From Mytilus edulis (Eukaryota; Mollusca; Bivalvia; Mytilida; Mytilidae): a DNA stretch of 64,000 bases. Positions 1-12,500 of the stretch are shown here, in pieces; the stretch's first letter is position 1; each line of letters starts with the position of its first letter. The position numbers and the translations under genes were made by a program. The stretch is from assembly GCF_963676685.1 (NCBI RefSeq), contig NC_092349.1:61889881-61953880 (forward strand). Direction: 5' to 3'. The notes beneath the pieces were generated by a model that had not been told where the DNA came from, made no database searches, and worked only from the letters and a program-made list of their open reading frames with translations.

Positions 1-1195
1 CGTTGTGGATGCTTTATCTTCTTTGCATGATAATCTGTCGTGATTACAGCAGATAAAGCCTCCAATAATATTGTCTTCATATGTAAAAACCATTATTTGA
101 AATGTCTCACAACAGAGCTTGGAATAAATAAAACTACTGGTAACCCTACGTATTCTTTAACACCATTTACCAAAGACGAAATTTTACAAAATCATAAATC
201 TGTCCTTTTTTCTTTTGGTATCAACATCAAAGAAATCGAAAAAAAAATACCACCATTATACTGGATACCTAAATTACACAAAACTCGATGTAAAAACGAT
301 ACATAGCTGGGTCTTCAAAATGTTCGACTAAAAATCTTTACTGACTACTATCCTTTCTACAGTTAAAGATGGGCTTCAAAAATATTGTGATGAGATTTAT
401 TCTACCAGTTGTGTTAACCAGATGTTGATTCTTTAAAATTCGAAAGACCTACTGCTTAATTTTCGATCACAATCTTTGCAATTTTGCAGCAACATAAAGA
501 CTTTTGATTTTCCCCATGCTCAGTTGAAAGATGGACTTCATCATCTTATTAAACAGAGCTTTTTCTATAAAAATGGGAATCGTAGATGCAAATGTTTTGT
601 CTTCGGTTACAATAATTCATACTTTGTGAAGAATCACACTGAATGTACAAGAAAATATACTGTAGATGATATTATCAAAATGCTGGACTTTTTGATCGAC
701 AACGTATTTGTTGAGTTTGGAGGATTTATATTTCAATAAACAGTCGGTATTCCAATGGGTACTAATTGTGCACCCCTACTGTCCGCTTTGTTTTTGTACT
801 CGTATGAAGCAAAATTCATTCAGAACCTTCTAAAGGACAAAAAGAAAAAAACAACCTGCGAAATTCTTTAATTTTACTTTCCGATATATTGATAATGCTA
901 TATCATTTAATAACCCATATTTCAGCCAATACTTACATCTCATATATCCCAGTGAACTTGAAATTAAGGATACTACTGATACTAAAAGGACTGCTTCACA
1001 CCTTGATCTTTTCCTCAATATTGACGCAGATGGACGACTTTACACGAAAATCTGTGATAAACGGGACGATTTCAATTATTAATTTCCCGTTTCTCATCAG
1101 TAACATACCCTCTGCCCCTTCGTATGGTGTATCTCAATTGAAACGTTATTCTCGTGCTTGTTTACATTACATTCGTCTAATCTTTTAATTACCGA
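1..1195 (+). pseudogene. Penelope-like reverse transcriptase relic, 5' end outside window
   Basis: Broken reverse transcriptase reading across several frames. Near 45-110 the translation has an ADKASNN motif, near 255-290 a YWIPKLHK motif, near 745-800 the RT palm motif GIPMGTNCAP followed by LFLYSYE, and near 890-1060 a run resembling the family's post-YxDD region (DNAISFNNP, then SHLDLFLNIDADG and KICDKRDDFN). In-frame stops and frameshifts separate these blocks (about 306, 436-480, 739, 868), so the copy is dead. The combination of ADKA..N, YW.PKLHK and GIPMGTNCAP is what I associate with Penelope-like elements; a related RT-only family is the alternative. No GIY-YIG endonuclease was recognised. 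Confidence 0.68.
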
Positions 1196-2640
1196 ATGTG
1201 ACTTATTCCCGATTGTGACTGTTTTGCTGAGTGTGTATTCGCCTTACTATAAGACGTGTTACGGTACTTTTCTATCCCAAATTCATGTATTTAGTTTTGA
1301 TGTTATATTTGTAATTCTCATCGGATTTTGTCAAATGTTTTTACGTCATTTCTATTATATTCATGTGTAATGGTAAAGAAAATTAATCACCGCCTTCATT
1401 TATTAGATTTGATTTGGTTCAACGTGATTTGTACAATGTATTACGTTTGCAGTTTGATTCAAAATTAACCGGACATAGAATATAGTTAATTGTCTAATTG
1501 CTACCTCAGTTCGATATTAATCATTTTGCAATTTTCATTGTTATTAAATGTAATATCAGTATTTAGTACAAATATAATTTTAGATTAATTCTCATCTTTT
1601 TTGATAGATAGTTTTATTCATTCAAATGTGAGGTCATTTTTTGTGTGCTGTTTTAGAAATGCAAATGTGACGTAATTTTTTGTCCTTTTTTACAATTTCA
1701 AATGTGACGTCATTTTTTGCGTTGAGGCCTTGACTAACTCGGGTTTGTCTTTTTTTTGTGTTGGATTATGTCGGTTTATGTATTGTTTCCGGTTGTTTTC
1801 TGTAATGAGTTAGTACTCCAGTTTTATCATGCATATCTTTTATATAGTCATTTTATAAAATTTACTGTTTGCAAAGGTATAAATTATTCTAAATAATAAG
1901 GATGTTCTTATCCCAAACAGAAAATCCTAACCGTTGTCGGTACAACTTCTGGTCTTCAGTGCTGTTCAACTTTGTACTTGTTTTGGCTTTCGAACTTTTG
2001 TTTCTGGGCGTCACTAGTAAGTCTTGTATGGACAAAACGCACACCTGGCGTATCAAATTTTAAACATGGTGCCTTTTGCTAGCTATTATTCGTGTGTTTC
2101 TTTGTCCTATTTATTTGTATTGTAGTCCTGTAATGTTGTGTTGTGGTTTTAATGTTATATTCAACATGACCATTGAAGCGGGCGGTTTGGCATGCCACAA
2201 ATCAGGTTCAACCCACCATTTTTTTCTTTAAAAATGTCCTGTACCAAGTCATGAATATGGTCATTGTTATATTATAGGTCGTTGAAGTGTGTGTTACATT
2301 TTAACGTTGTGCTTTTTTGTCGTTTGTTTCCTCTTATAGTTGAGCGTAAATTCACATTATTATAAGACGTGTCAAGGTACTTTTCTATACCAAATTCATG
2401 TATTTAGTTTTGATGTTATATTTGTCATTCTCATCCGATTTTGTCTAATGCTTAGTTGGTTTCTGTGTGTGTTACATTTTAATATTGTGTCGTCGTTCTC
2501 CTCTTATATTTAATGCGTTTCCCTCGGTTTTGGTTTGTGACCGGGATTTGTTTTTTTTTTCTATCGATTTATGAGTTTTGAACATCGGTATACTATTGTT
2601 GCCTTTGTTTAAATTAATTGTTTTGTAGAATATATATATA
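1196..2640 (+). repeat. 3' tail of the Penelope-like relic, with a duplicated ~110-bp block
   Basis: Non-coding sequence following the reverse transcriptase relic. A block at about 1235-1345 recurs as a direct repeat at about 2350-2450 (shared core TTCATGTATTTAGTTTTGAT). The stretch 2460-2620 is the reverse complement of a dispersed repeat seen at 4945-5035, 39345-39600, 43722-43990 and 48190-48480, which marks it as the mobile 3' end. Between the two direct copies lie a minus-strand copy of another dispersed repeat (about 1915-2062) and unassigned sequence. Confidence 0.55.
1915..2062 (-). repeat. dispersed 'CATCAGTGACG' repeat, degenerate copy
   Basis: Reverse-strand copy of a short dispersed family found about seven times here. 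Recognisable pieces are GGGCGTCACTAGTAAGTCTT and the AAAACGC...GGCGTATCAAATTTT block, matching in reverse the plus copies at 8844 and 16574. Confidence 0.5.
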
Positions 2641-3119
2641 TCGTAAATATATAGATATTTTACAGAATTCAAACTGTACTGATTTAAACTCTTTATTTAA
2701 ACCCTACAGGGGTTGCAAACGATAACTTGACTCAGTGTGTTACAAAGCCAACTCTATATACTTAAAGTGTTGGCAATATATTCAATTATTTCCATCTTCC
2801 CTACCTGCATTGATTTACTTTGTAAAAATTCCAAAATATATGGATATCTATCAAGTAGTTTTTACTATCCTGGGGGATCTTTTATAGACATTCACCGTAA
2901 CAGCGAAACCATAATTCTAGAACAACCATTATATCATCTCCTGCGTTAACTTTTCATCCATGGTTTGTACGTTTCTGTTGAACAAAGAATTCTCTCTTCT
3001 TGAGTGATACGAACATTTTATGATACACAATGAAAATGAAACTGACGAAAGTAGTAAAATTTTCCGGAAGACGACAGTAATCGTTATAATATTTTCTCAA
3101 CTGTATATTATCTTTGAAG

Positions 3120-3573
3120 GTTACTATTTATGATCACACACCGTTCTCCTGGGATACAGATTCAAAATACATATCATCTAAAACAGTGAGTGTAACCATT
3201 GAAGACGAAGACGGCAATAACAATTCGGTCATACCATCAGAGATAAAGATTAAAAATACAGAGTTAAAAACATCCGTACAATCTGTTCAGATTGTTGTCA
3301 ACAATAACGAAGCCACGTCACAATTAATAGTGTACAAATTATATTGGAATAATCCAGAGGATAGTTTGATATTTTTCATAGAAAATGTAGTTTCGGATTT
3401 TAATCATATTTTGTACGTGAGTCAACAAAACAATCCTTCAGAGGGGAATTACGACTGGAGGAAATTGATATCTTCTGAAGACCTAGCATCTGATAAACTA
3501 CAAGTCACTATTGACGAAAAGTTGTACTCCCAACCAACTCTCGTCTATGTTGGTGTATTACTACAGTCTAAAG
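3120..3573 (+). CDS. polycystin exon: GAIN-like extracellular segment
   Basis: Opens after a TTTGAAG acceptor and reads VTIYDHTPFSWDTD, which fits the FxWD-containing segment upstream of the GPS in polycystin-1-like proteins. The end is placed at 3573 (AAAG then GTATTT) because that leaves phase 1, which the next exon needs. A stronger-looking CAGCAG/GTATTT site at 3614 leaves phase 0, and with the 4188 acceptor it would hit a stop at once. The first exon seen is probably internal, since it is in frame at the acceptor and no convincing initiator lies upstream. Confidence 0.75.
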
Positions 3574-6500
3574 GTATTTACATAGTCTACCCTGCAAGAT
3601 CACGATTTCAGCAGGTATTTTATACACTTTAAAAAAAAATTAAAAAGACGGATGGTCGTATAGTCAAATTGTACTCATTTATTAGTGGGGCAGTACATAA
3701 GAAAAAAAAACCCAAAACATTTCAACTGAAAGATGTTCAATAAAAATTATTGTAGAAGTTAATTTGACAATTACGATTATTTTCTGTATAAAGATGTGGT
3801 ATAATTGATGATTAGATAACTTTTTACATGAGACCAAATGACATAAAAGTTAATAACCATAATATGGCATTGTATGCTTTAACAAAGAGAAAAATCCGTA
3901 CTCATACATAGCTATTAAAGGCTTTAATAAATTATCAACCGAGAACAATAACGATCTGGTTTGTGTACAAAACCATAACGAAAACAATTATAATATGTCT
4001 ACAAATGACAATCACTTAATAAATACATTCTTCTAGCAATGTTCAAAGACTAAAATTTAACATAATGTGTTATTCATAAAATGTTATGGCTATTCTGTAA
4101 CTGTATTTCTGAACAGGTATTGACCACATAGTATTTAGAGGGAAACATAGAATTACATTTTGTGTACCTATATATTACATTTTGAAGGTAATGGAACTAT
4201 AAGCAGAAGGAGACGTTCTGTACCAGCGACCATAGTTGAATACAGTATAGTTGGTATAACTGTTGGATGTAGAGTCTGGGATGATTCCAAACAAACATGG
4301 GACAAGTCATCATGTAAAGTAAGTCAATAATTGTCTTGGCTCCTGTCAATACTTGGTTTCTTGTTTCGTGATCGAATAAGGCAATAACGTTTTACATGCT
4401 ATAAAATAAATTGATAAGATGTAGAGTGTACAAAACGTTTACAGGTTTTGCAATGATCCTCAATTTCGACTAAAAATCGCATTTCTTGCTGAATGATAAG
4501 ATGAAAGGTTATTTCGTTAAACACTTTCAGACATTTTATTTATCGTATGGTTCAGTATTGTGCTGAATGCATTAACCAGGTAGAGTTAGCACAATATATA
4601 AACTTTTATAATGATGATTCATACTTGCATGTGCACTTATTCTAAAAAAAATTTAAATTGTCAAAAAACTTCAAACAGCAACCTTAATCTTTTGTTACAA
4701 CTTCTAATATGTCTTGATGACCTCTCTGACTACTCGCATGATGCACATGATTGATTAGGATAGAAAAGAATGGTGCAATTAGTTTGATGTCCGTATTTAG
4801 ACTAATCTAAGTCATAGTCTTACATTTTTGGGATATTCTAGTCATGTGTGTATAAAACCTAAGTGTCCCAAATTATTTTATATAATATGAACAGTGGATT
4901 TACAGAACAAAATACAGTTATATCAATGATAGTTTTTGTCAATACAAAAATAAAGGCAACATTAGTATACCGCTGTTCGAAACTCATAAATCGATAAGAG
5001 AAAAAAAACAAATCCAGGTTACAAAGTACTGATTACTAGGCTGGTGATATCCTCGGGACGATACATACACAAGCTATGATATCGATCCATTAAAAACTTC
5101 TCAAAGTTATCAGGCTCATAATATAGGTATTCAACACATGTTCTTCGTCTACGTGATAACTCATCAACAACACTTAAATCAAAACAGTTGGAAGAATAAG
5201 TCAAATATTAAGTTGAAGATGTCGAAAAACTACCATTGTGGCAACGACAAAGTATATATGGTGTTCCAGTAGTTCAATATTATATAATCAAAACAAATAT
5301 ATTGTCTTCCCATCATATTCAACCGCAAATAGAAAAATACAGGCATACGTTTAACATATGTATTAAGAAGAGTTGATGCAGTTTACATTTGCCGCCTTAC
5401 TGTGATTTCAGATTTCAAATACATCAACTATCAACGATACTGTCTGCCTTTGCACAAATCCACCAGGAAATAGCTTTGCTACAACATTTTATGTACCACC
5501 AAATACCATCGACTTCGGATCTGTATTTGCAAATTTTAACTTGAATGACAATGCAGCGGTGTTTGTTACCGTCATTTGTTTGTTAGTTGTTTACATGCTT
5601 CTCTCTGTTTGGGCATATAGACAGGACAAAAAGGATCCAAGTAGGGTATGTTTTTCTTTTGTATTATAATAGATAAACATAATAAGTCATGTCGAAGGAA
5701 AAGAGAGGAGACAACAATTATTGGCATCTATTTTATATAAGACCAAATGTAATGAGATGCAGGATATGGCAGTTTTGCGCAAACAATAACCAATCAACCA
5801 ATCAATCAAATTTTACACATTTTGTGCGCGTCGTCAAGTTGACGTACACTACCATTTAAATGATAGCAACTTTACGTTAAGTCAAATCTATGTAGGAAGG
5901 AAAATGTTGTATGAAACACAAACCCTAGATTGTAGTATAAACAGACACCTATGAACGCTTTTCTCTTGGAAAATTGGCATTCATAAAGAGACAAACGAAA
6001 AAGGACCTGTCAAGAACTCGAGATAACATGTCTATAATGTACAAGCAAAAGTGTTGGCATAGTTTTTACTATGTTTAAGATTTGGCTTTTTAACAGTAAA
6101 ATAAGATGCATCGCAACATACGTTAACGATGTTTACTTATAACGTTAACTGTTATCAAATAAAATTAGTCAAATATTCTTAGTTTTCATTACAACTTTCT
6201 TTGTTCAGTAATTTTCCATAACTTGAATTACCAAAAAACGAATATTTTATTTTATATTGTCATAATATTACGATACGGAAGAAATAATTATTATAATAAT
6301 TTTATATATAAATATATGAACAAATTTAACATGTTTTTCATAATTTCGTGTATTTCATTGTTTTATGCATTTTATTGACTAGTCAGATTATGTAAACTCT
6401 TCACGGCTTCGTTTTTTTCATTATAAAAACATTTTCTTGTTTTAGTGGGCAATTTCTTATCTATCTGATAATGCTCCATATGATGAGTATTTGTATATAG

Positions 6501-9500
6501 TAACAGCTTACACTGGATTACGTCGACATGCAGGGACCACTTCTAAGGTCCGATTTATGGTGGTAGATGGGGATGCTTTAAAGAGCAAAAAGGTGAAAAC
6601 CAACATCAGATGTTTAGACGACTTCAACCACAAGGTGATTACAGTTTCCCAATATTTAAATGCATCTACAAACTTCAGGTCTACTACAATAGGCAAATGA
6701 CTTGCAAGAGATAAGCAGTCATTAGTCGGATACTTTGAGAATTTTCAATTTTACCATGCTTAACAAATAATTCCTTATAAATTATTAAAAGAAGGTGGAT
6801 TTTAATCCTACAAACTGTCCCAGGGATTTAAAAAAGTATTGTTATGAAGAAAGCAGGATTTTACATTTATTTAAGATGCACGTTTGATATTGTTTTGCAT
6901 ACTACATCACTTTACATTTTATACCATGTTTTAAATCATAAACACAACCTAAAAATCCTGATAAATTCCAGATCTTTTGTTATCGCTCGAATGAACAAAT
7001 TATTTAAATTAAAACACACACTCCAATGTCCAATCGACACATTATTTAAGGAATGACTGTAATATTTTTTCTGTCTATGAAGAAATAACATAAAAAATTT
7101 GGTGCACACTGAATAACGCGCGTAGCAGGTTATTTAACAGTGTGCACCACATTTTTTATATTATTTCGAATAGACAGAAAAAATATTACAGTCATTTCTT
7201 ATAATTTAATTCTAAATTTCATTTTAAACCGTAGAAAACCAAGAAAAAACGTTGATGACGTCACGGTCACATGACAAAATTATGTCTATGGGCTCATAAC
7301 AAAATAACGTCAGCCAATCAGAAGACGTGTTACATCCAAAATTAAATTATATCAGCATAATGCCACTTTTGGCACAAAATATTTCGAGTAGGAGTTTGCA
7401 TTATCGTTTAAATTTGATAGCATCAATGCGTTCTTTGCAATTTATCAAATTTCTATAACTTTTTCTGGTATGTTAAAAATAGGCTCAGCTGAAAAGTTAA
7501 ATATTTTATTTTAACTTTATTTCGTAATTTGATAGTCAATTATCTTGTCTTGTATTATTCAAATGAGACTTTAAATGATATCAAACTTTTTACTGCACAT
7601 TGTCGTATTTGATTACTTCAAAATAAAGACACTTCCACATATACAATAAATGTATAAATTCAATTCATTTTCTAATCAGATTTAAAACATGTATTCGTTT
7701 TTACAGAAGGAAAGGCAAACATTCATAAAAAGACAAAAAACCTTTTTGGGGTTAAAATAAAATCAGTTATATTTTTTCTGTAAAGATAATTTCATCAAAG
7801 ATACAAGGCAATTCATTGTGTATGCCAAATTTCGACGGTAAAGTACGTTCTGATCTAAACTAACATATGTATATGTTTTTTTATGATTCTTTTTAAAATG
7901 ACAGGATTTTGGTACTGGTAGTGTTAGAAGATTTGTTATGAGTATGTCAAAGCGTATAAATGACCCAGCAGTGTTGAAGATTTGGCATGATAACAGCGGT
8001 ATTGGAAAGCATGCGTCGTGGTATCTTAATAGAATAACATTGGAAGATATTCAGACTAATGAAAAGTAAGACATGCATTACAGATTATTGTTAACACACC
8101 ACAGATGATATATTGCAATACAATTATAGCTCAATATATCTGATGTAGTGAATTTTTTAAATGTTAATTATTTACACTCACATATTTTCGCGTTTTATGT
8201 CAATTAAAGGTAATTCAGTAAGATAACCAGAAATAATAAATTGATATAAACTATAGAATATATATTTGTTGTAGTAAATTTTAAAAATTTCAATTATTTA
8301 CACTCAGTATATACGTATTAGTCCAATTCAAGGGAATTTACAGATCAGACAGAATGTCTTGTTATTACATGTATCTATGGTATGCTTATTATATTAACTA
8401 ATCTCTTTAAAAGTTAATACAAAATTGAGATATGAGGCCCCGAAATGAAAAAATATGAAACAATTCAATTGAGAAGAAACCTAGCGGCCACATTTATTAC
8501 AAACCAATTTACGAAATATAGCAGACAAATATGTCAATATTGAGGTTGTAAGGTCAAATCTGGCATGTGACAGCTGCGTTATAGTCTTTTTTAATGGACA
8601 AGGATTGTCACTTTACCTACAGAAGGTCAATCGTTCTCATTCCGATTTCCTTCACTAAGAAAACACAGACCACCACGAAATAGTACAAATATAGTGGTTT
8701 TAAAAACTTATCTAACAATGAACAATAAACTGATGGAAACTATTTCCTGTCGACCTCGGCAAATGCTTGGTAACTACTGCAGGTTAGATTGATGTCTACA
8801 AAAATTGGCAAATATTTATTTTTTTCTGAAATAGTTACCAGGTGAAAGGTACCAAGATTATAATTTAGTACGCCAGACGCGCATTTCGTTTACATAAGAC
8901 TCATCAGTGACGCTCATATCAAAATATTTATAAAACCAGACAAGTACAAAGTTGACGAGCATTGAGGATCGAAAATTCCAAAAAGATGTGCCAAATACGG
9001 CTAAGGTAATTTATGCCTTGGATAAGAAAATCCTTCGTTTTTCGAAAAATTAAAACTTTTGTAAACAGGAAAATTATAAAAATGACCACATTATTGATAT
9101 TCATATCAAAACCAAAGTGTTGATTACTAGGCTATTTATAAATGTTTCATTGACGCGTTGTTTATTTTTCTTTTAGGTTTAACTTTGTGTGTAACAATTG
9201 GCTATCCCTTGATCATGAAGATGGAAACATAGAATGCGCAATTCCTGTCTCAGATAAATCTGACACTGAAACATTTTCGTTTAATTTCAACGAAAAATCA
9301 AGAGAAAATGTTACTGATAGTTATTTGTGGTTATCAGTCCTCTTACGACCAGAATCTGGTGTTTTTACAAGGATTCAAAGACTGGCTTGCTGTCTTACTT
9401 TGTTATTTCTAACTATGATTACCAATGCTATGTTTTATGGACAAGACAACGGAAGTAAATTATCAATTGGACCTCTCACCTTCTCTACGACAGGGTTTTA

Positions 9501-12500
9501 CATTTCGTTTATTAGCGTTTTGATTGCAGCGCCCCCGATATTTCTAATAACATACCTGTTCAGGAATTCTAGACAAGGCTTGAAAAACACAATTGAGAGA
9601 AACAAAGAAGAATATAAAACAACATCAGACCTTCGATTTTCTTTTACAGGTGTATTGATAGCTTGGATATTGATATTTATAGCGGTGTTCCTCTCAGGAT
9701 TTTTTCTCATATTATATAGTATGGAATGGGGAAAATCAAAATCAGAAGAATGGCTGTTGTGTTTCTTTTTGTCGTTTTTTCAATCTATATTTCTGATAGA
9801 CCCACTAAAAGTAAGTTAATCAATTATTTATATAACAGACTTTATTTTGCGTTTTTATATCTAAGAGGATGACTGGGTTTTTTTTATACTTTAAAACATG
9901 TTGAAAGAAACCAGGCCTGACAATGAGAAAAGTATCCGCTAGTACCGTTTAAATAAAACTTCTCAAAGTTCAAAGGGATTGAAATTCAAAATTCAAAATT
10001 AGAAAGAACAAAATACACCAAGGTTTCAGAAATTCGAAGGGTTTAGTAGAATTGAAACATTTGATAAGATTTGTATTTCTTTTAAAAAAAAATTACCGCA
10101 TCTATAACGTTTGTATGTTTCAGACCAAAGATTTTGACTACTAGCAAAGATGTGTGTTCTATCATCGTAACTATAGTTGTCACTGTTGAAAGATAAATCA
10201 GATTAAAAAAAAGCACACAGTTGTGCCAAATATTGATTCACATTCTTAAAATAACAAACAAATGTTAAGATTTTTTTTATAAAACACAGAGTTTGGTAAC
10301 TGTCTTTGTCTCTTTTTTTAGATTTAGTATTTTCAGTATATGACTTTTACAAATTAATATCGGATACGCCATAAATGTCTGCATTTTTTGAGAGACAAAA
10401 AAAGAAAAAAAGAAAATACCTAGGTAGCATTTGAATTTCCTCAGTTCAATCGAATAGATAACACGATGGCCAAGAAGAGGATCATCGACCAGAACATTGA
10501 ATAGAAAACATATGTGTGGTTTGAACAAACCTAGCAAAAACAGTGTTCAATTAAGGTGCTTCGAAAGAATAATAATAAAAAAAAAATAAAAAAAATATGT
10601 ATTAAATATTGTTGAAAAACTGTTTGGAATTTCCCTCTTGGGGTACCATTATGAGGCATCTCCCTATGAACGTAGTCTATTCGGTAAAACATTGACAATT
10701 TCAGGAATTAGAAAGGGAAAATGAACTTGATTAATAATATTTAATAAACATGGTCCATAAATTACCAATTTGAAGACATAACAAGTATAAATTCACAAAA
10801 GTTTGACCATTGTTACTACACGTTGTCATATTTGTGACGTGACGTTGTTGATGAAATACAGTAGTTCTGGTAAGTAGGCGGGGCTTATAGGTTAGTTGAG
10901 GTCATTGACGTATAAAGCTAACGCTTATACGTATTGCTATATCTGTATAGAAAAAAAGCTGATTGCAGTATAAATGAGATTAACTGTTTCAAAATGAATA
11001 TTTAAGGCAAAATCAATAACTTTACCACTGACATGTGCTACTAAAATTACTTCAAAGGGTCGCATGCTTAGACCCATTTTTTATTCTGGATATTGAGAAA
11101 AAATAAAAAAAAATATATATTATCTGTATAAAAATTGTTAATTTAAGGTAACCAAAGACATTGAAAATATACAATGGTGTTTATTACAGATAATATTTAT
11201 GTCAATCATCCTCTCATGGATTGTTCAACCACGCAACAGAAACGCCAACTATAATATAGACATGCTTCGGTCAGAAACAAAAAAACATGCCATATCGGCA
11301 GTGATGAATTGGGATTATAACGGTCAGTACTATATTAAGAAAAACATTCGGACAGATGATCTTTTTAGGAAAATACCTGCACCAAGTCAGGACTATGTCA
11401 GTTGTTTTCCAGTTGTTCAGCTAGTTGTTATATTTTTATAATTTAACTTGGTTTTTGGTATTTTGTTTTTCATTGCTTTTAATAGAAACGCTTACATGAT
11501 AAATATATACAAGAGAAAACTGTAGACATTGTTATCGAAATCAGTTTGAGCGATTCATTGAGATGATAAGTGTAACCTACTAATAATAGGTAAATATAGT
11601 TTGTTTTTCATCAATCCATTACCTATAAATCGAAAAAATTGTTCGAAGAGACAAGACAGCTACTCGAATCTAATTATAGTTACTGACAAAGCTGAGAAAC
11701 AGCAACACAAAACATTGGTTATTCAACACGGTTGTGTTTGTTTAAATCTGAATTATAACGTATCAGGGAATATCCCCTATGTTTTAATAATAGGTATTTA
11801 GCATAATAATTGAACAGTAAAACAAAACATTGTTTTTCTGCATGCAAATTGCAATTAATTGTTTTATATAGATGCTAAATACTTTCAATCGTTTTTGTGA
11901 TCGTTTTAATAAATTCAACTACAAAGATACATGTATCATACCCATGCAGTTGACGATAATCTGTTGAACGTTCATTATTGTTAGTTTGTTTTTATATAAT
12001 GTAATGGTATACCACCGCATTCGATGCATACAGTGTAAAATTAAGACTTCCTATTTAAAAAAAAATCATAAACAACAAAACTAATTTGATATATTTTTCT
12101 TAATTTGAAGCAGAATTATTCTCAAAGTTTAATGGTTAATTCTATCATGTCTATCTAATGCAGAAGTTATTGAACCGGCTGTGAATCCTCTTAGACCGGA
12201 GCATGTACAGAAACTGAGGAAGAAGCGCCAACTACTTATGCAAAGCAAGAATACCATAACAGAGTTGATTTTATATTTGATATTTCTGGCCATTTTGTAC
12301 GTAATCAGTTTTAGTAATAGAGATCCATTTTGGTATTATTCTAAGGAACATATTGATCAGCAGATTATAACAGAAACCAATGTTACAAAGACAGATGGAC
12401 CGATCAAATTCAGTCAGGTAAGATTTGTCAGGTAAGATTATCAGGTAAGAATTGGCAGGTAAGAAATGTCAGGTAAGACGTTTCAGGTAAGAATTATTCG

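Noticed and set aside
11323..11441. Open continuation after the 11190-11322 polycystin exon
   Set aside because: Splicing at GTCAGT gives the correct phase and the conserved linker; the continuation has no resemblance to the family.
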